The position numbers and the translations under genes are program-made. Under the pieces are notes generated by a model, which was not told where the DNA came from, searched no databases, and saw only the letters and a program-made list of their open reading frames with translations. 64,000 nt of DNA from Nitzschia sp. pyKryTriq1 (Eukaryota > Bacillariophyta > Bacillariophyceae > Bacillariales > Bacillariaceae), in the NCBI GenBank assembly GCA_956465555.1, contig OY101117.1, forward strand, positions 1,240,001 through 1,304,000, given 5' to 3'. Positions 27,226 through 38,292 of the stretch are shown one piece after another (the first letter of the stretch is position 1; each line of letters starts with the position of its first letter).

Positions 27226-30012
27226 ATGACCGGGCAAACCTGTTCCAGAAAACGTCAAAACGACACATGGAATTCCAGTCTAGAATCATCTCACATTAAG
27301 ATTTCCCCGCTTTGGACTGCTTCAGTGTCTCTGTTACCGTCATACATAGGTTCCATTTCTGCTGATGTCTTGGTCATGCTGGCGCTTGCTATGGGCGTTG
27401 TATCTTCGGGTTTCTGGCTCCGGAAAAGGCGACGAAGAACACCCAAGTTGAAAGATGAAGATAACGCCAAAGCGTTTCATTCCGTGTATACATCTACCAG
27501 CGCCAACACAGGAGATGCTAGAAAACGCAAAGAAGAATTCGTGTGTCGAAATACCGAGATATATGGCTACAGAGGTACACCTGGGGGATACATTGACGAA
27601 TGGAGACCCGTGGAGCTACCGGGGCTGCAACGTCCACTAGAATCATCATCCAAGGATACCACAGAATCGGAAATTTATCTAGATTATGCAGGGGCAGCGC
27701 TGCCGGCGAAAACTCAGCTGGTGGCGGCATTTCAAGATCTTTCATCACAAAGGGTCCTTGCAAATCCTCACTCGACAGGACCCGCTGCCTCTAGAAGTTT
27801 AGTACGGATTCAACAGGCCAAACAAAGGGTCCTGCGGCATCTGGATGCCACTCCGGGACGATTTGCCTCATTGGAATGCCCCCCGTCTTTTGCCTCTCCA
27901 GCCCAGAAACATTCTGGATATGAAATGGTCTTCACATCGGGAACGACAGAAGGCCTACGGCTTATCGCAGAACGCTTTCCCTGGAGAGCAGCGTGTTCCC
28001 ACTGTCGACGACAATCCGTTTTTTTGTATGCACATAATTCGCACACTTCGGTTCTGGGGATGCGAAACTTGGCTTTGAAAGAAGGAGGTCGATTTGTGTG
28101 CCGAACATCACATGAAATCAGTTGCATGGACTCTGATGGCTTTGATAGCCTCTTCCAGCCATCTCTGGACCATTGTACCCATTGCAGGATGGAAGACTAT
28201 CCAAATCTACTGGCAATTCCCGCCGAGTGCAATTTTGGAGGTACCCGGCTGGACATACAGGCAGTAACAGCAACAACAAGAAATGCTAAATCCTCTTGGT
28301 TTAGCCTTGTGGATATTGCGAAGGCGGCTAGCACTGGTCCCGTCTCACTCAAGCAAACAGGCACAGATTTTGCCGTTTTGAGCTTTTACAAACTGTTTGG
28401 CGAGCCCACTGGACTCGGTGCGTTGCTGGTAAAGCAGTCCGTGACTCACTTACTACAAGGTCGTGGACACTACCAGGGAGGAGGTTCTGTCAATATCATA
28501 CTACCCAACCAAAATGTTTGCGTCCCTCGATCCGGGGGACTGTCTGGTCTGGTCCATGGTTCTGCTCACTTTCGAGGTATTCAGACGCTGGTTCACGGAT
28601 TTGATGAATTGGACAGACGTGGTGGTATGCACCGAATACACGAGCATGCAACATGTCTCGCTAGGGAACTTTCACGGCGCCTCGAAGCACTATGTCATGG
28701 CAACGGTCAGCGGGCGATTGTATTGTCGGGAGCCTGGGCTGATCCCACACTTCGTGACGCGGCAGGGCCGACAATGACTTTCAACGTGATACGAGATGAT
28801 GGTTCTTTTGTGGGGTATAATGAGGTATCCAAGTTGGCATCTTTACATCATCCGCCGATACAATTTCGTACCGGGTGCTTCTGCAATCCCGGTGCCTGCC
28901 AAGAAGCATTGAAACTGAGCGACGCACAAGCGCTCGAGAACTTTGAAACGGGTGGTCATGTCTGCGGTGACCATATCGATCTTGTGGACGGAAGACCAAC
29001 CGGAGCAATCAGAATCAGTTTCGGCAAAGATAGTATCTGGGAAGATATGGATATCTTTGTCACCTTCCTCCAAAAGACTTTCGTCAATGATACCCACTCT
29101 GACTCATCGGCGTCGGTGAACGTATCCGGTCCTACCCGAGTAGAAATTGCCGAGTTATTTATATTTCCCATCAAGAGTTGCGCTGCACAGAGAGTAAAAC
29201 GCTGGAGAATCGAAATGCCCAGCGGAAAATTGCAACACGACCGAGAGTTCGCTTTGGTAGACACCTCTGGTACTGCCATTCGGCTGCAGACCTGCCCCAT
29301 GATGACAACCATTGAACCATCGATTGATCTGGAAACACAGACAATGACGATTTCGGCGTCAGGAATGCAAGATCTTGTGGTCCAGCTTACTGGTGGATCC
29401 CAATACTACCACAACGGCGAAAATAGTATCAACGTTTGTGGAAGCAAGTGTGGGGGTAGACTTTGGGGGGACTTCGAGGTGTCGGAATGGTTCAGTTCCT
29501 ATTTGGGCGTTCAGTGCTGGCTAGCACGTTTCGATAGTGACGGTAGCATTCAGCTGCCCACACAACGACGAAGATCAGATGCTGCGACCATCCCGCGTGC
29601 TGGATTCGCCAACGAACAAGCGCTCCTGCTTATATCTCAAAATGCGGTCTCATTATTGAATGAAGTCCTGAAAGAACAAAATCAACGACCAGTAGGCTCT
29701 CGCCACTTTCGGCCAAATATGGTAGTACGAGGAATCGATTCGTCCGATCATCATATTGAGGATGACTGGAAGGTGCTGACCCTCACGAGGAATGGATTGG
29801 CGTTGAACACGAAAGGAAGCTGTGCACGGTGTGCTATGGTTGATTTCGATCCATATAGTGGCAAGAAAGGCAAGACCCTGCGAGCGCTGGCACGATATCG
29901 AAGGCGAAAAGGTCAGATTACCTTTGGCGTCTTCCTCCAAGCTATGGAAGGTCGTGGCAGAGATCGAGATGATAGTTGGATCGAAGAAGGAGACGAGGTA
30001 TTATGCCGCTAA
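27226..30012 (+). CDS. Molybdenum cofactor sulfurase with N-terminal membrane anchor
   Basis: Transfers sulfur from cysteine to the molybdenum cofactor of xanthine dehydrogenase and aldehyde oxidase. Start set at the first ATG (MTGQTCSRKRQ); 928 residues, single exon. Class V aminotransferase-type domain: YLDYAGAALP, NPHSTGPAAS, TSGTTEGL, the PLP Lys389 in SFYKLFGEPTGLGALL, and the sulfur-carrying Cys region FRTGCFCNPGAC (C551/C553). The C-terminal MOSC part runs from about 640 (IAELFIFPIKSCAAQRV) and holds the Cys pair GSCARCAMVD. Unusual is a hydrophobic stretch at about 28-68 followed by WLRKRRRR, which suggests a membrane anchor before the enzyme. Its stop lies 19 bp from that of the opposing gene. 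Confidence 0.93.
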   Translation: MTGQTCSRKRQNDTWNSSLESSHIKISPLWTASVSLLPSYIGSISADVLVMLALAMGVVSSGFWLRKRRRRTPKLKDEDNAKAFHSVYTSTSANTGDARKRKEEFVCRNTEIYGYRGTPGGYIDEWRPVELPGLQRPLESSSKDTTESEIYLDYAGAALPAKTQLVAAFQDLSSQRVLANPHSTGPAASRSLVRIQQAKQRVLRHLDATPGRFASLECPPSFASPAQKHSGYEMVFTSGTTEGLRLIAERFPWRAACSHCRRQSVFLYAHNSHTSVLGMRNLALKEGGRFVCRTSHEISCMDSDGFDSLFQPSLDHCTHCRMEDYPNLLAIPAECNFGGTRLDIQAVTATTRNAKSSWFSLVDIAKAASTGPVSLKQTGTDFAVLSFYKLFGEPTGLGALLVKQSVTHLLQGRGHYQGGGSVNIILPNQNVCVPRSGGLSGLVHGSAHFRGIQTLVHGFDELDRRGGMHRIHEHATCLARELSRRLEALCHGNGQRAIVLSGAWADPTLRDAAGPTMTFNVIRDDGSFVGYNEVSKLASLHHPPIQFRTGCFCNPGACQEALKLSDAQALENFETGGHVCGDHIDLVDGRPTGAIRISFGKDSIWEDMDIFVTFLQKTFVNDTHSDSSASVNVSGPTRVEIAELFIFPIKSCAAQRVKRWRIEMPSGKLQHDREFALVDTSGTAIRLQTCPMMTTIEPSIDLETQTMTISASGMQDLVVQLTGGSQYYHNGENSINVCGSKCGGRLWGDFEVSEWFSSYLGVQCWLARFDSDGSIQLPTQRRRSDAATIPRAGFANEQALLLISQNAVSLLNEVLKEQNQRPVGSRHFRPNMVVRGIDSSDHHIEDDWKVLTLTRNGLALNTKGSCARCAMVDFDPYSGKKGKTLRALARYRRRKGQITFGVFLQAMEGRGRDRDDSWIEEGDEVLCR

Positions 30013-30031
30013 TACGATCTAAAAAGAATAG

Positions 30032-30614
30032 CTAGAGACTTGGTCTTTTTAACCAATCATCCCACCCTTTCCACTGAGTTTTGTATTTCAAATCGGGTCG
30101 ATAAGGAAGTCGGCTCGCAGGATCATCATCGTCGAGCTTCTTGTCCTCGAATAATGCCAAATATTCGTCCTTGGATTCAATCTTTAAAGAGCGAGCGATC
30201 TCACGACCCGGTTCGAATGCATGGCAAATACCAAGAAAATCCTCCTATGGTAACCACAAAAATCATGTGAGCCATCCTACTAGTGGTACCCGAAACATAT
30301 GTCCACAGCCACCTCAAGCTTCCCCCCCCCCCACTACTTACCCAACCATTCCAGTCGTCCGACCACACCTCTTCTGGATTCTTCGGCAATTGGTAAGCGC
30401 CCGGACAGGAATATTCTATGAACTCTTCCTTGTTGGAGAAGCCATGCCCCCTAGCAATCTTCCTCGCCTCTTGAAACGGATACAACTTTGATTTTTCTTT
30501 TCCGCCTGGCATGGCCGATAGGGCAACTCGTGGTCTCACGAACGACGGATTCCCTTCAGTCAAGAAACTTGACGCCAACGGAAGCAAAACAAATCTGAAG
30601 GTAGCCAGCTTCAT
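30032..30614 (-). CDS. Secretory protein with two PFxEAR/WxGW repeats
   Basis: Two exons, 30342-30614 and 30032-30244, with a 97-bp GT-AG intron containing a poly-C/G run; 161 residues. Start set at the ATG of MKLATFRFVLLPLASSF, a likely signal peptide, followed by SFVRPRVALSAMPGG, possibly a plastid transit part. Repeat 1: YPFQEARKIARGHGFSNKEE, ending DDWNGWEDFLG across the splice site. Repeat 2: AFEPGREIARSLKIESKDEY, ending WKGWDDWLKR. Such repeats (P/F, EAR, then WxGWxDWL) are common in stramenopile and plant proteins, without a settled function. The intron removes a frame-closing stretch: unspliced reading loses repeat 2. Confidence 0.8.
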
Positions 30615-31072
30615 GGGACACAGCACGAGATTGCAACCTAAGCTTTTAGCTAGCTATTCTATCAACCGCACTCAAATCTGTTCGTTTCTCCTTTCCCGCC
30701 CACGAAGGTCGTAGCAGCGCCAAGCGCCATGGTGGGGTGTGCCGTTTCGGATAGAAGAACTAATAAAACATGGGCGAAAATCCGCCATGATCTTTGTTGT
30801 CGAATGGATCATTATGGTCCAATCAGTCAGTCCAGCCACTCTTTATTTCTTACGAGGTACACGAATACTAACTTCCGAATAATAGCGAGATGACGATTTA
30901 AGAGTATCTCTCTACTCTAGTAAGAGGAGACTACAGGTACTTACAGGAAGAGGCCGTCTACTAGAGCCAACGTACAGTATTCAATTTCAGCTTCCCTAAG
31001 AGACACATGGATCTACGGTTGCAACAGTTTGCCCCGTAACTTTCTCAGCAGAGAATAGTAACACGTTTTTTA
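30615..31072. other. Intergenic region
   Basis: Upstream of the repeat protein and downstream of the Fcf2 gene. No gene supported. Confidence 0.5.
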
Positions 31073-32071
31073 CTAGAACCCTCGCTTGCCTTTCTTGGGA
31101 CGATGAACGCGGGAGCGCTGTTTTGCTTCTTTTGTCTTTTCTTGAGCCATGGAACGGAACTTCTTTCGCGCATAATCCGCTGAAGCTGGGTCCGCCATGA
31201 TTTCCTCGGTGAGATTGGTGCGTCTTTGCTTCTTTGTCAATCTGGCCGAGTAATATTCGGCAGCACCTTCGATGACAGTACCAAGTTGTACCACACTTCC
31301 TTGCTTGTCTGCCGACTTGTAGAACTTTTTAGGATCAAGATAGTTGCGATTGCGGATGACGGCCAAGTCAGCTTTGAGCTCTTCTGTCATGGGAGTTGAA
31401 ACCATACCGAACCAACCGTCACCAGCCGTTTTGTCAGGTGCCCGCTTTGTCCCCTTCTTGAACGAAGAATACGCAGCAGTGTAGCTAGAAGATACCATAC
31501 CGTTGGAAGTTCCTTGCATTACGTCAACATGCTTTTTAGTTGCCTCTTTCACGAAGCCTCGCGTCGAGGAATCCGACCGTTCTGCACGACGCTGCAAATC
31601 TTTGATGCCCCCAGTTGGTCTATACCTGTCCAAGGAAGATGTATTCAGCTGCATCGGGGCAGTGTATCCAGGAAGGAGCTTTGATAATGGGTTGTTTCCT
31701 TGCTTTTTCTTCTTCTTTCGATTCCTTTTTGTTTTCTCTGATATTCCATAACCAGTGTTCGATTTCTCATCACCGTCCTTTTCAGCCTCTGCAACAGCCA
31801 CACCACCTTCCTCTCCCGTTCGATCCAACACAAAAAGATCTGACGTATCAACTGCTTCTTCTTGGGTGGGGACATCTTTAGCTTCTTCAACGTCGTCCTT
31901 GTCCTCCACGGGGGACGATGATGACTCGTCATTTTGATCTTGTTCTTCCAAGTCGTCTTTGACCGCCTTATCGACTTTTTTCAGCTCGAAGACGTTCTCA
32001 GTGGCCTCATCTTCAGGTTCCGAGATCTCCCGCGAGTCAGATCTCTCTTTTTGTCGCCGAGTCAACACCAT
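31073..32071 (-). CDS. Fcf2/DNTTIP2-family pre-rRNA processing factor
   Basis: Acts in the nucleolus in early cleavages of the small-subunit rRNA precursor. Start set at MVLTRRQKERSD; the frame is open further upstream, but that part contains GTAC-palindrome-derived residues. 332 residues. N-terminal half acidic and disordered, then a nuclear-signal-like KRNRKKKKKQG. The Fcf2 domain is at about 220-320: GDGWFGMVSTPMTEELKAD, NRNYLDPKKFYKS, QLGTVIEGAAEYYSARLTKK, MADPASADYARKKFRSMAQ. The C-terminus is basic (RPKKGKRGF), as in the family. Confidence 0.9.
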   Translation of the reverse strand: MVLTRRQKERSDSREISEPEDEATENVFELKKVDKAVKDDLEEQDQNDESSSSPVEDKDDVEEAKDVPTQEEAVDTSDLFVLDRTGEEGGVAVAEAEKDGDEKSNTGYGISEKTKRNRKKKKKQGNNPLSKLLPGYTAPMQLNTSSLDRYRPTGGIKDLQRRAERSDSSTRGFVKEATKKHVDVMQGTSNGMVSSSYTAAYSSFKKGTKRAPDKTAGDGWFGMVSTPMTEELKADLAVIRNRNYLDPKKFYKSADKQGSVVQLGTVIEGAAEYYSARLTKKQRRTNLTEEIMADPASADYARKKFRSMAQEKTKEAKQRSRVHRPKKGKRGF

Positions 32072-32818
32072 ATTACCACTACTGTAAAAGTTTGGGACGA
32101 AGATAGAATAAATGATGCACCACCAGATAGATGGGCCGGACAAAGAACAACAACATTGTCGCTCGTCGCCATCATCTATCCTGGTTGTTTGGTTGGTTTT
32201 GGTTGGCGGTGAAGAGCGCACACGGGTTGTCTGAATCTTGCACGTGGCGCGCACAAAATTTGGCGGGAACGTCCGTCCGCCACTGGTCCGCAAGCAAGGG
32301 CGAGAACTGAAATACCGGCATGTACCTGGTACTTGTACAAGTACAGTACGTGTACTGTATAAGTATGTATACCCTACGGACGGGACTCGTCGAACGGTAC
32401 CTGGTACCACAACGAGCGGAAACTAGCATACTCGTACTTATCGGATACAAGGATGTACATCGCTGGGAGAAACGCACCCACACACCTCCCCGTCAATAGC
32501 AAGACTACTGGTACAGTAGCATCCCATCTTCTTGTCCTACGGTACGTACTGTGAAGTGATCGCCAAAGACTACGACAGAAGCAAAAATTCCATGAAGACG
32601 ACCACGGGATAGAACGGATCCTCCTTGCTATTCGACGAACAATGTTAAAAAAACCTCTTCGCTATCGTATCTATTCTTAGAGACTGCGAAAGGAACTTTG
32701 TGTGTCGGTGATGGGAGTCTATTGGAGATGTATTAGTAGTATTAGAAGGTTGCTAATGGATCAAATGTTCTACAACAATCGTGGGCACGATCCCACGAAG
32801 CATGCTAACATATGACTT
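32072..32818. other. Intergenic region
   Basis: Between the Fcf2 start and the end of argininosuccinate synthase. GTAC-rich palindromes near 32330-32410. No gene supported. Confidence 0.5.
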
Positions 32819-34075
32819 CTAACCGTCGACCTTTTTTCGGAGGGCAGCGTATGTCTTGAGGCGGACGGCGTTGATGCGGATGAATCCATTGGCATCAGCA
32901 GGGTTGTAGTCGAAGGCATCACCTCCTCCCTCAATATCCATCGACGCCAAGTCGGCGTTGTAAAGGGCATTGGGACTGGAACGTCCGCAGATGGTGCAAT
33001 TTCCCTTGTAAAGTTCGATCTCGACGAGACCGGCAACGTCTCGTTGTCCGAATTCAAGTGAGTTGCGGATCAACTCCATTTCAGGGGCAAACCAGAAACC
33101 ATTGTAGCATAGACGAGCAAATTCGTTGGCCAAACCTTCGGTGATTCGCTTGACTTCACGGTCCATGCAGATTCCTTCGAGGTCCATGTGGGCAGCTCGC
33201 AAAAGAGTGCCTCCTGGAGTCTCGTAGACACCTCGAGACTTGATTCCAACGAATCTGTTTTCGACGATGTCGATACGGCCGATGCCGTGCTTGCCAGCAA
33301 TCATGTTGCAGTACAAGAAGAGTTCAAGAGGGTCAGTCTTGACTGTTCCGTCGGTCTTGTTGGTGATCTTGACGGGAACACCCTTGACGAATTCGATTTG
33401 AACAATCTCGGAAGAGTCGGGGGCAGCCTTGGGGGAGACAGTCATCTTGAACATGTCGTCTTCGGGGCCGCACATGGCGTCCTCGAGGCATCCACTCTCG
33501 TAAGAAGTGTGGAAAAGGTTCTCGTCGATAGAGTAGTTGGCCTTGGGCTTGGCATCGACGGGGATTTCGTGCTTTTGGCAGTAGGCCAACAAGTCGGATC
33601 GGCCCTTGAAGGACTCGATGAATTCGGCGTCTCGCCAGGGGGAGACGCACTTGATGGTGGGGGACAACGCTTGAGCGCACATTTCGAAACGCACTTGGTC
33701 ATTTCCCTTACCGGTGGCACCGTGGGCAATGTATTCGGCGCCCTCTTCGGTGGCGATGCGAATCATTTCCTTGGCAATGCAGGGTCGGGCGATGGAGGTA
33801 CCCAAAAGGTAGCGACCTTCGTAGATCGCGTTGGACTTGATGCATTCAAAGACGTAGTCAGTGACGAATTCCTTTCGGAGGTCAGTGATAATGCACTTGC
33901 TGGCACCAACGGCAAGGGCCTTGGCCTCGACGGCAGAGAAATCTTCCTCGAATTGACCGACGTTGGCGCAGAAGGCGATGACATCGAATCCCTTTTCGCA
34001 CAACCACTTAAGGATAACAGAGGTATCAAGACCTCCAGAGTAAGCAAGAACAAGTTTGGGCTTAGTTTCGGCCAT
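32819..34075 (-). CDS. argG: Argininosuccinate synthase
   Basis: Joins citrulline and aspartate, with ATP cleavage to AMP, giving argininosuccinate in arginine synthesis and the urea cycle, which diatoms are known to have. Single exon, 418 residues from the ATG of [15 protein letters not shown]; an upstream open stretch of 23 codons starts without ATG at 34144. ATP P-loop [10 protein letters not shown], citrulline/Asp region [47 protein letters not shown]. No leader, so cytosolic or of unclear location. Strong preference for C/G-ending codons, more than in its neighbours, suggests high expression and explains a long antisense open frame. Confidence 0.96.
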   Translation of the reverse strand: MAETKPKLVLAYSGGLDTSVILKWLCEKGFDVIAFCANVGQFEEDFSAVEAKALAVGASKCIITDLRKEFVTDYVFECIKSNAIYEGRYLLGTSIARPCIAKEMIRIATEEGAEYIAHGATGKGNDQVRFEMCAQALSPTIKCVSPWRDAEFIESFKGRSDLLAYCQKHEIPVDAKPKANYSIDENLFHTSYESGCLEDAMCGPEDDMFKMTVSPKAAPDSSEIVQIEFVKGVPVKITNKTDGTVKTDPLELFLYCNMIAGKHGIGRIDIVENRFVGIKSRGVYETPGGTLLRAAHMDLEGICMDREVKRITEGLANEFARLCYNGFWFAPEMELIRNSLEFGQRDVAGLVEIELYKGNCTICGRSSPNALYNADLASMDIEGGGDAFDYNPADANGFIRINAVRLKTYAALRKKVDG

Positions 34076-36691
34076 TGTGATAGTTTTATTAGTAAGTTGG
34101 TGAGAAGACGAATTGAGATTCGAGATTGTCGATTTTATGACCATGGATAGGAATTGAAAGATTTCTCACGACGACGAGGAGGGATGGTCGTTGTTGCGGG
34201 AGGCAACGACGTCGGAGTCTCGAAAACACGGAACCCTTCGCCTTTCTCCTTGTCGGGTTTCGATCTTTCAGAATCTTGGATTTTTGACATTCCCTTCGCC
34301 TTCCTGTATTCCTTGTGATTTTTAACCGGGAAACACGCGAAGTGGAATTCATGACTCCAAAATCATTCGTGATTAAATATGCCGATAACCACATCACCAC
34401 CCCCTGCCGAAATCTTTGCATTCTCATCTCGTGTCGGTCGCTCGACAACCAACCAGGCATCACCGGGCTGGGCGGCCCGCTCTGCGGCGACTCCTCCTCC
34501 TCCTCACTCGTGACAGCTGAACCCACGTGTTGTTCCGACGACGGCCCCGTTGCAAATGCATGGTGCAATGTGCGAGCACTTGGTCGGCCAGCTACGCAAT
34601 CGTACAAAGGCGAAAAGATTATTTCGGCGGAATCTAGCGAACCGCCAACAACGAACGTGGACGAGAGGAGTTGTCAAGACAAGAAATCTTCGTCTGATGG
34701 AAATGTAATTTCGAAATTGTGCAAAGGCATTAGGTTTATTCTTCCTCCTTGGCTTGGATTGCTACTTCCTCCTTCTCACCAGGACAACAGGACAACTGTC
34801 GGCTGGGAAAGACCACCATGAGGATTTCGGAAACTGGAAATTGAGGTGACGACTGACGACAAACTCCTTTCGGTCAAGATCGGTCGGTAGGACTGTTAGG
34901 GGAGCTATGCGGACGATGGATATAAAATGACGTTGCATTTCGTGTTTCGAGTGTTCTGTCAGACCCACGACAATCTTCAAGTATCTTCCTTCGATTATGG
35001 GGCACTCGACATTGTTCTTTTTACTTTGATTGTTTGTCGATCCGTCAAATTCGCCTACTGTAGCAGCTGACGGCGTCGAACAAGGCCACCAGCACCTCAA
35101 TTGGTTTCCATATATCCATAGAAACATTGTCATTTCTGGGACTCGGTGGAAAAGAAAATGACGGTCGACAAAAATATAGCCGTTTGGAGTGGTTTTGGTG
35201 AAAAAATTGGACTCAATTATCATTTCTTCCATGGTTTTGAATTGATGGATCTTTAACAAATGTTTCTAAGCAGTGACGGTGACTTGTTCAAGAAATAATG
35301 CAACGAGGTGGTGACGAATCAATCATAAAGGTGCTGTCGCCAGCTATTACAGCAACATGTTGGGGCCCCTTGGAAATGTCGCCGGTCTCCTCTGTGAATA
35401 CGACAAAAGCAGGCCACCGCTGCGCTTCGCCTCGACTCAAGGTAGCCCCAGATGACAGAGCCGGATGATACTATTTACGACAACAAAAAAGAATGATCCG
35501 CCATATTGCACACGGGGCATCAATGGTTACCATAGTCTTTCCAGATCGATTAAGGATGAACGAGGACTTTCTATGAGGAGAATCCACCACCAGAGCAGCT
35601 AGCTCCTCTCAACTCGTGTTACCTTCTACTAATACTACTTTTTTTAATTCCATGACAGCACTATTCCCCACTTCATGATCTAATGAGAAAACTCATCGTC
35701 CCTACTAGACTAGCTAAAGAAGAATGGTACCAATACTATCTTCTATGGAATGTGAGATGATCACTATGCATCAAACTCGTCAGGCGCCCCTTCAATCCCA
35801 AAATTCTCCCCCAAGGCTGCGCAGATACGCGCGTGTGGGCAGCGGCCCCACCATCGCGCTCCAGTGGCTAAGTTTTATAATTCTTTCATCTTAAGGAAAA
35901 GCTCCGGAGGACAAATTGGGAAAAAAAAAGTTGGAAAAATTACTTAGGCGGTACTTAGGCAAAATGGTTGACAAGAGCTACCTCTTTGGTTTTGTAACCT
36001 TTCGGCCATGAAGTTGCATCAAAATTTACCTCTTAATAAGGAGTTTCGGGGTATGCAAGAGTTGGAGGCGTTGGTTGTGCCTGTGGTGAGCAGGAGGGGA
36101 TCAATTGCCGTTGATTAAATGTTATTTCGGTGGAATGAATGGCGAATTGCTTCGATGGGTGTTCGGTAAAAAAAAAAAACCAAAAAAATTCAAGTGAACC
36201 CCATTTGAACTCCTGACAAATTCAGGACGTAACTGCCAAAAGTGTCAATCACAGTTGTAAAGCGCTGATGGAGGAAATTTTATTTCATGTGGAGTCGCTT
36301 GGATTTGGTTGAGAGGAGCAGGAATTGTAACGATGTGAAAGTCGCCCGATCCTGCCGGCCATGGTGCACGTGTCTTTTTGTTTGGATTGTGAATTCGATG
36401 AGATTGGTGGACTACATTGATCGCAGTTTTATTTGACAGAAACGGTTAAATATGGTAAGTTTGATAATCAAATAGAAAGCAAATTATATTGATAAATGAG
36501 ATTTTTGAGGAATTTGAACGGCAATGGCAAGCTTCCAGACAACATCGATTGATGTCTCTTCAATCCTGTACAGCTTTGGATATAGCTCATTTAGCTTCCG
36601 CCATTGTTGAGAGAGAAGAATTCTTGAGCTTAAGTCTGAGAGTGGTGTTGATGGTAAAGCACGGATGAAGTTCCCGCTCTTCTCTAAATAA
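34076..36691. other. Long gene-poor region turning AT-rich
   Basis: No well-supported gene in 2.6 kb. Frames at 34315-34821 (+) and about 34762-35232 (-) are open but not recognised. From about 35900 the base composition becomes AT-rich, with poly-A runs (36169-36180) and a short palindrome CCTGACAAATTCAGG near 36213. It may be the flank of an insertion that includes the orphan ORF that follows. Confidence 0.45.
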
Positions 36692-37486
36692 TTGGACATT
36701 TTAATTGTAGGCGAACTTTTTGCTTTGTACGTTAAATTAATCCCAGCCACCTCTTTCGTTCACAAAGTGCAACATATCACGAAAACCTTGACGTACTTGG
36801 ATTATATTTTGACGCAATGTTTCTGTGGCAATGTTTGTGACCGGATTGTTAACTGTAAACGCCATTTGAGTGAATTCCCAGGAGGTGAACTCCGCATCAA
36901 TATCCATACCGGTATCAGCAACTCTGATCCTGGTATTGAATCTGGTGGATTTGCAAGAAGAGTTACTATGGGATTTGGTCAAGTCCAAAGTAATAATGGA
37001 TTGAAGTCTGAATCCTACCAAGGTCACTATTTACCCTATCATCTCTTTGACCACCTTACAGGGAAAAAGAATGACACGACGCATGTAATGGGTGATGACT
37101 TGAAATTGGCACTGTCCAGGATCCTTTGTGCTAGCCAACAACTTCTCGACAGAACTCCCTTCTCTGTGGATTCTACTCCTGTCATGAACGACATACTTCG
37201 GACGTGGTTAATGGCAGGCAGGTTCAACATGATGCTTGGTAATCCTACATCAAAATCCAGATTCGAATTTGTTGATATATTTGTTGAATCCAGAGCCGGG
37301 TTGAATAGACACTTGGACTACAAGAATGACCAAAGACTGGGATACAATGTTGGAGCATCCCTTTCCAAACTCCTCGAGAAGGACGGTAGAGAATACAGAC
37401 TCAATTTTATTATGACAACAAGACAAGACTGTGGAAGCACTATGGAGCATATTCGAAAAAAAGGAGCTACCATCTACGATAACTAA
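36692..37486 (+). CDS. Orphan ORF without ATG in an AT-rich island
   Basis: Open for 264 codons, but opening on TTG; the first ATG is at codon 93. An AG at 36709-36710 after a T-rich stretch (ATTTTAATTGTAG) could be a splice acceptor, so this may be a 3' exon or a fragment. Near the C-terminus, RHLDYKNDQRLGYN and YRLNFIMTTRQDCGS are strikingly ordered; the HLD could be the H-x-D iron site of a 2-oxoglutarate dioxygenase, but this is a loose likeness only. AT-rich composition unlike neighbouring genes and the empty surroundings suggest a transferred or mobile-element origin. Function unknown. Confidence 0.4.
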   Translation: MDILIVGELFALYVKLIPATSFVHKVQHITKTLTYLDYILTQCFCGNVCDRIVNCKRHLSEFPGGELRINIHTGISNSDPGIESGGFARRVTMGFGQVQSNNGLKSESYQGHYLPYHLFDHLTGKKNDTTHVMGDDLKLALSRILCASQQLLDRTPFSVDSTPVMNDILRTWLMAGRFNMMLGNPTSKSRFEFVDIFVESRAGLNRHLDYKNDQRLGYNVGASLSKLLEKDGREYRLNFIMTTRQDCGSTMEHIRKKGATIYDN

Positions 37487-38292
37487 AACATAATTGTATC
37501 GGTATAACTATAATTCATGTCAATTGCAGTAAACATGAAAATTGTTCTATGATATCTTGAATTGCAATATTAATACGGGTGTTTTTACATAGTTTCCTCA
37601 ATGAAAGATTGTTAAATGATATATTTCCTTACATTAATCGGGGCGATTTTATATTAAATTGATCTATTTTTATTTCTTATTGACATGCGCTACAATTTAA
37701 ATGTTTCATGTTTTCAGTTGACAGCTTCCTTTGGTGAGATTCCATTGAGATACCATTGATTCGGTATTATCGCGTGCACCGTGCTGCACTCCCATGCATG
37801 ACTTACGCAATCTCGCGCTGCCAGCGCCAAACCACACTCGGACATTCTGAAGGCCCCTCGTACGAGTACCGGTACAAGTACAGGCGAGTGCGGCAGTCCA
37901 TCCAAAGCGCGCCAAAAACGGACGACCCTCCCTCGTACATAACGCTTCGTACAAATTTTACCAGCCAACGATCAGCAGTCGAAAGAGTCGTCATCTTTCA
38001 TCGCCGGCCGGGCCATCACGGAGTTTCGCGTTGGCAGTTTCCAGGTTTGGCGCAGACAGCGATCACGAAGCTATCGTTGGCAGCAGATTTTCAAGTGCTT
38101 CGCCACCGTAGAACTCAGTACCATGGCTACGTGAAAGAGCAACACAACAAGGAAATACGAATTCAAGGCTCGCCGCTTCCCATCATTGTTTTCAATTCAT
38201 TGCCCGCTCCCTCCACGAGTAGTCTACAAGTACTGCTGGATCAAAGAGAGAGTAGTACAATACAAGATCGGCCTAACCTACCTACAGTAACA
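37487..38292. other. Intergenic region; AT-rich then GTAC-palindrome-rich
   Basis: AT-rich to about 37730, then composition returns to normal. TACCGGTA near 37867. The DNA ligase frame stays open back to 37756, so a longer N-terminus cannot be excluded, but that part is built largely of GTAC elements and has no conserved motif. Confidence 0.5.

Noticed and set aside
9337-34075. An arginine gene cluster (argC and argininosuccinate synthase)
   Set aside because: The two genes are 22 kb apart with about a dozen unrelated genes between them, so chance linkage is enough.
33188-34150. 320-codon open frame on the plus strand opposite argininosuccinate synthase
   Set aside because: It is the antisense shadow of a gene with strong codon bias; its product is Val/Gly/Asp-rich with no known motif.
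34762-35259. Minus-strand frame of 165 codons
   Set aside because: Opens on a non-ATG codon, has no recognisable motif and lies in a gene-poor stretch; kept only as a remark in the intergenic entry.
37756-38292. N-terminal extension of DNA ligase I
   Set aside because: Open, but built largely of GTAC palindromes and without conserved motifs; the PIP box directly after the ATG at 38293 marks the usual ligase I start.
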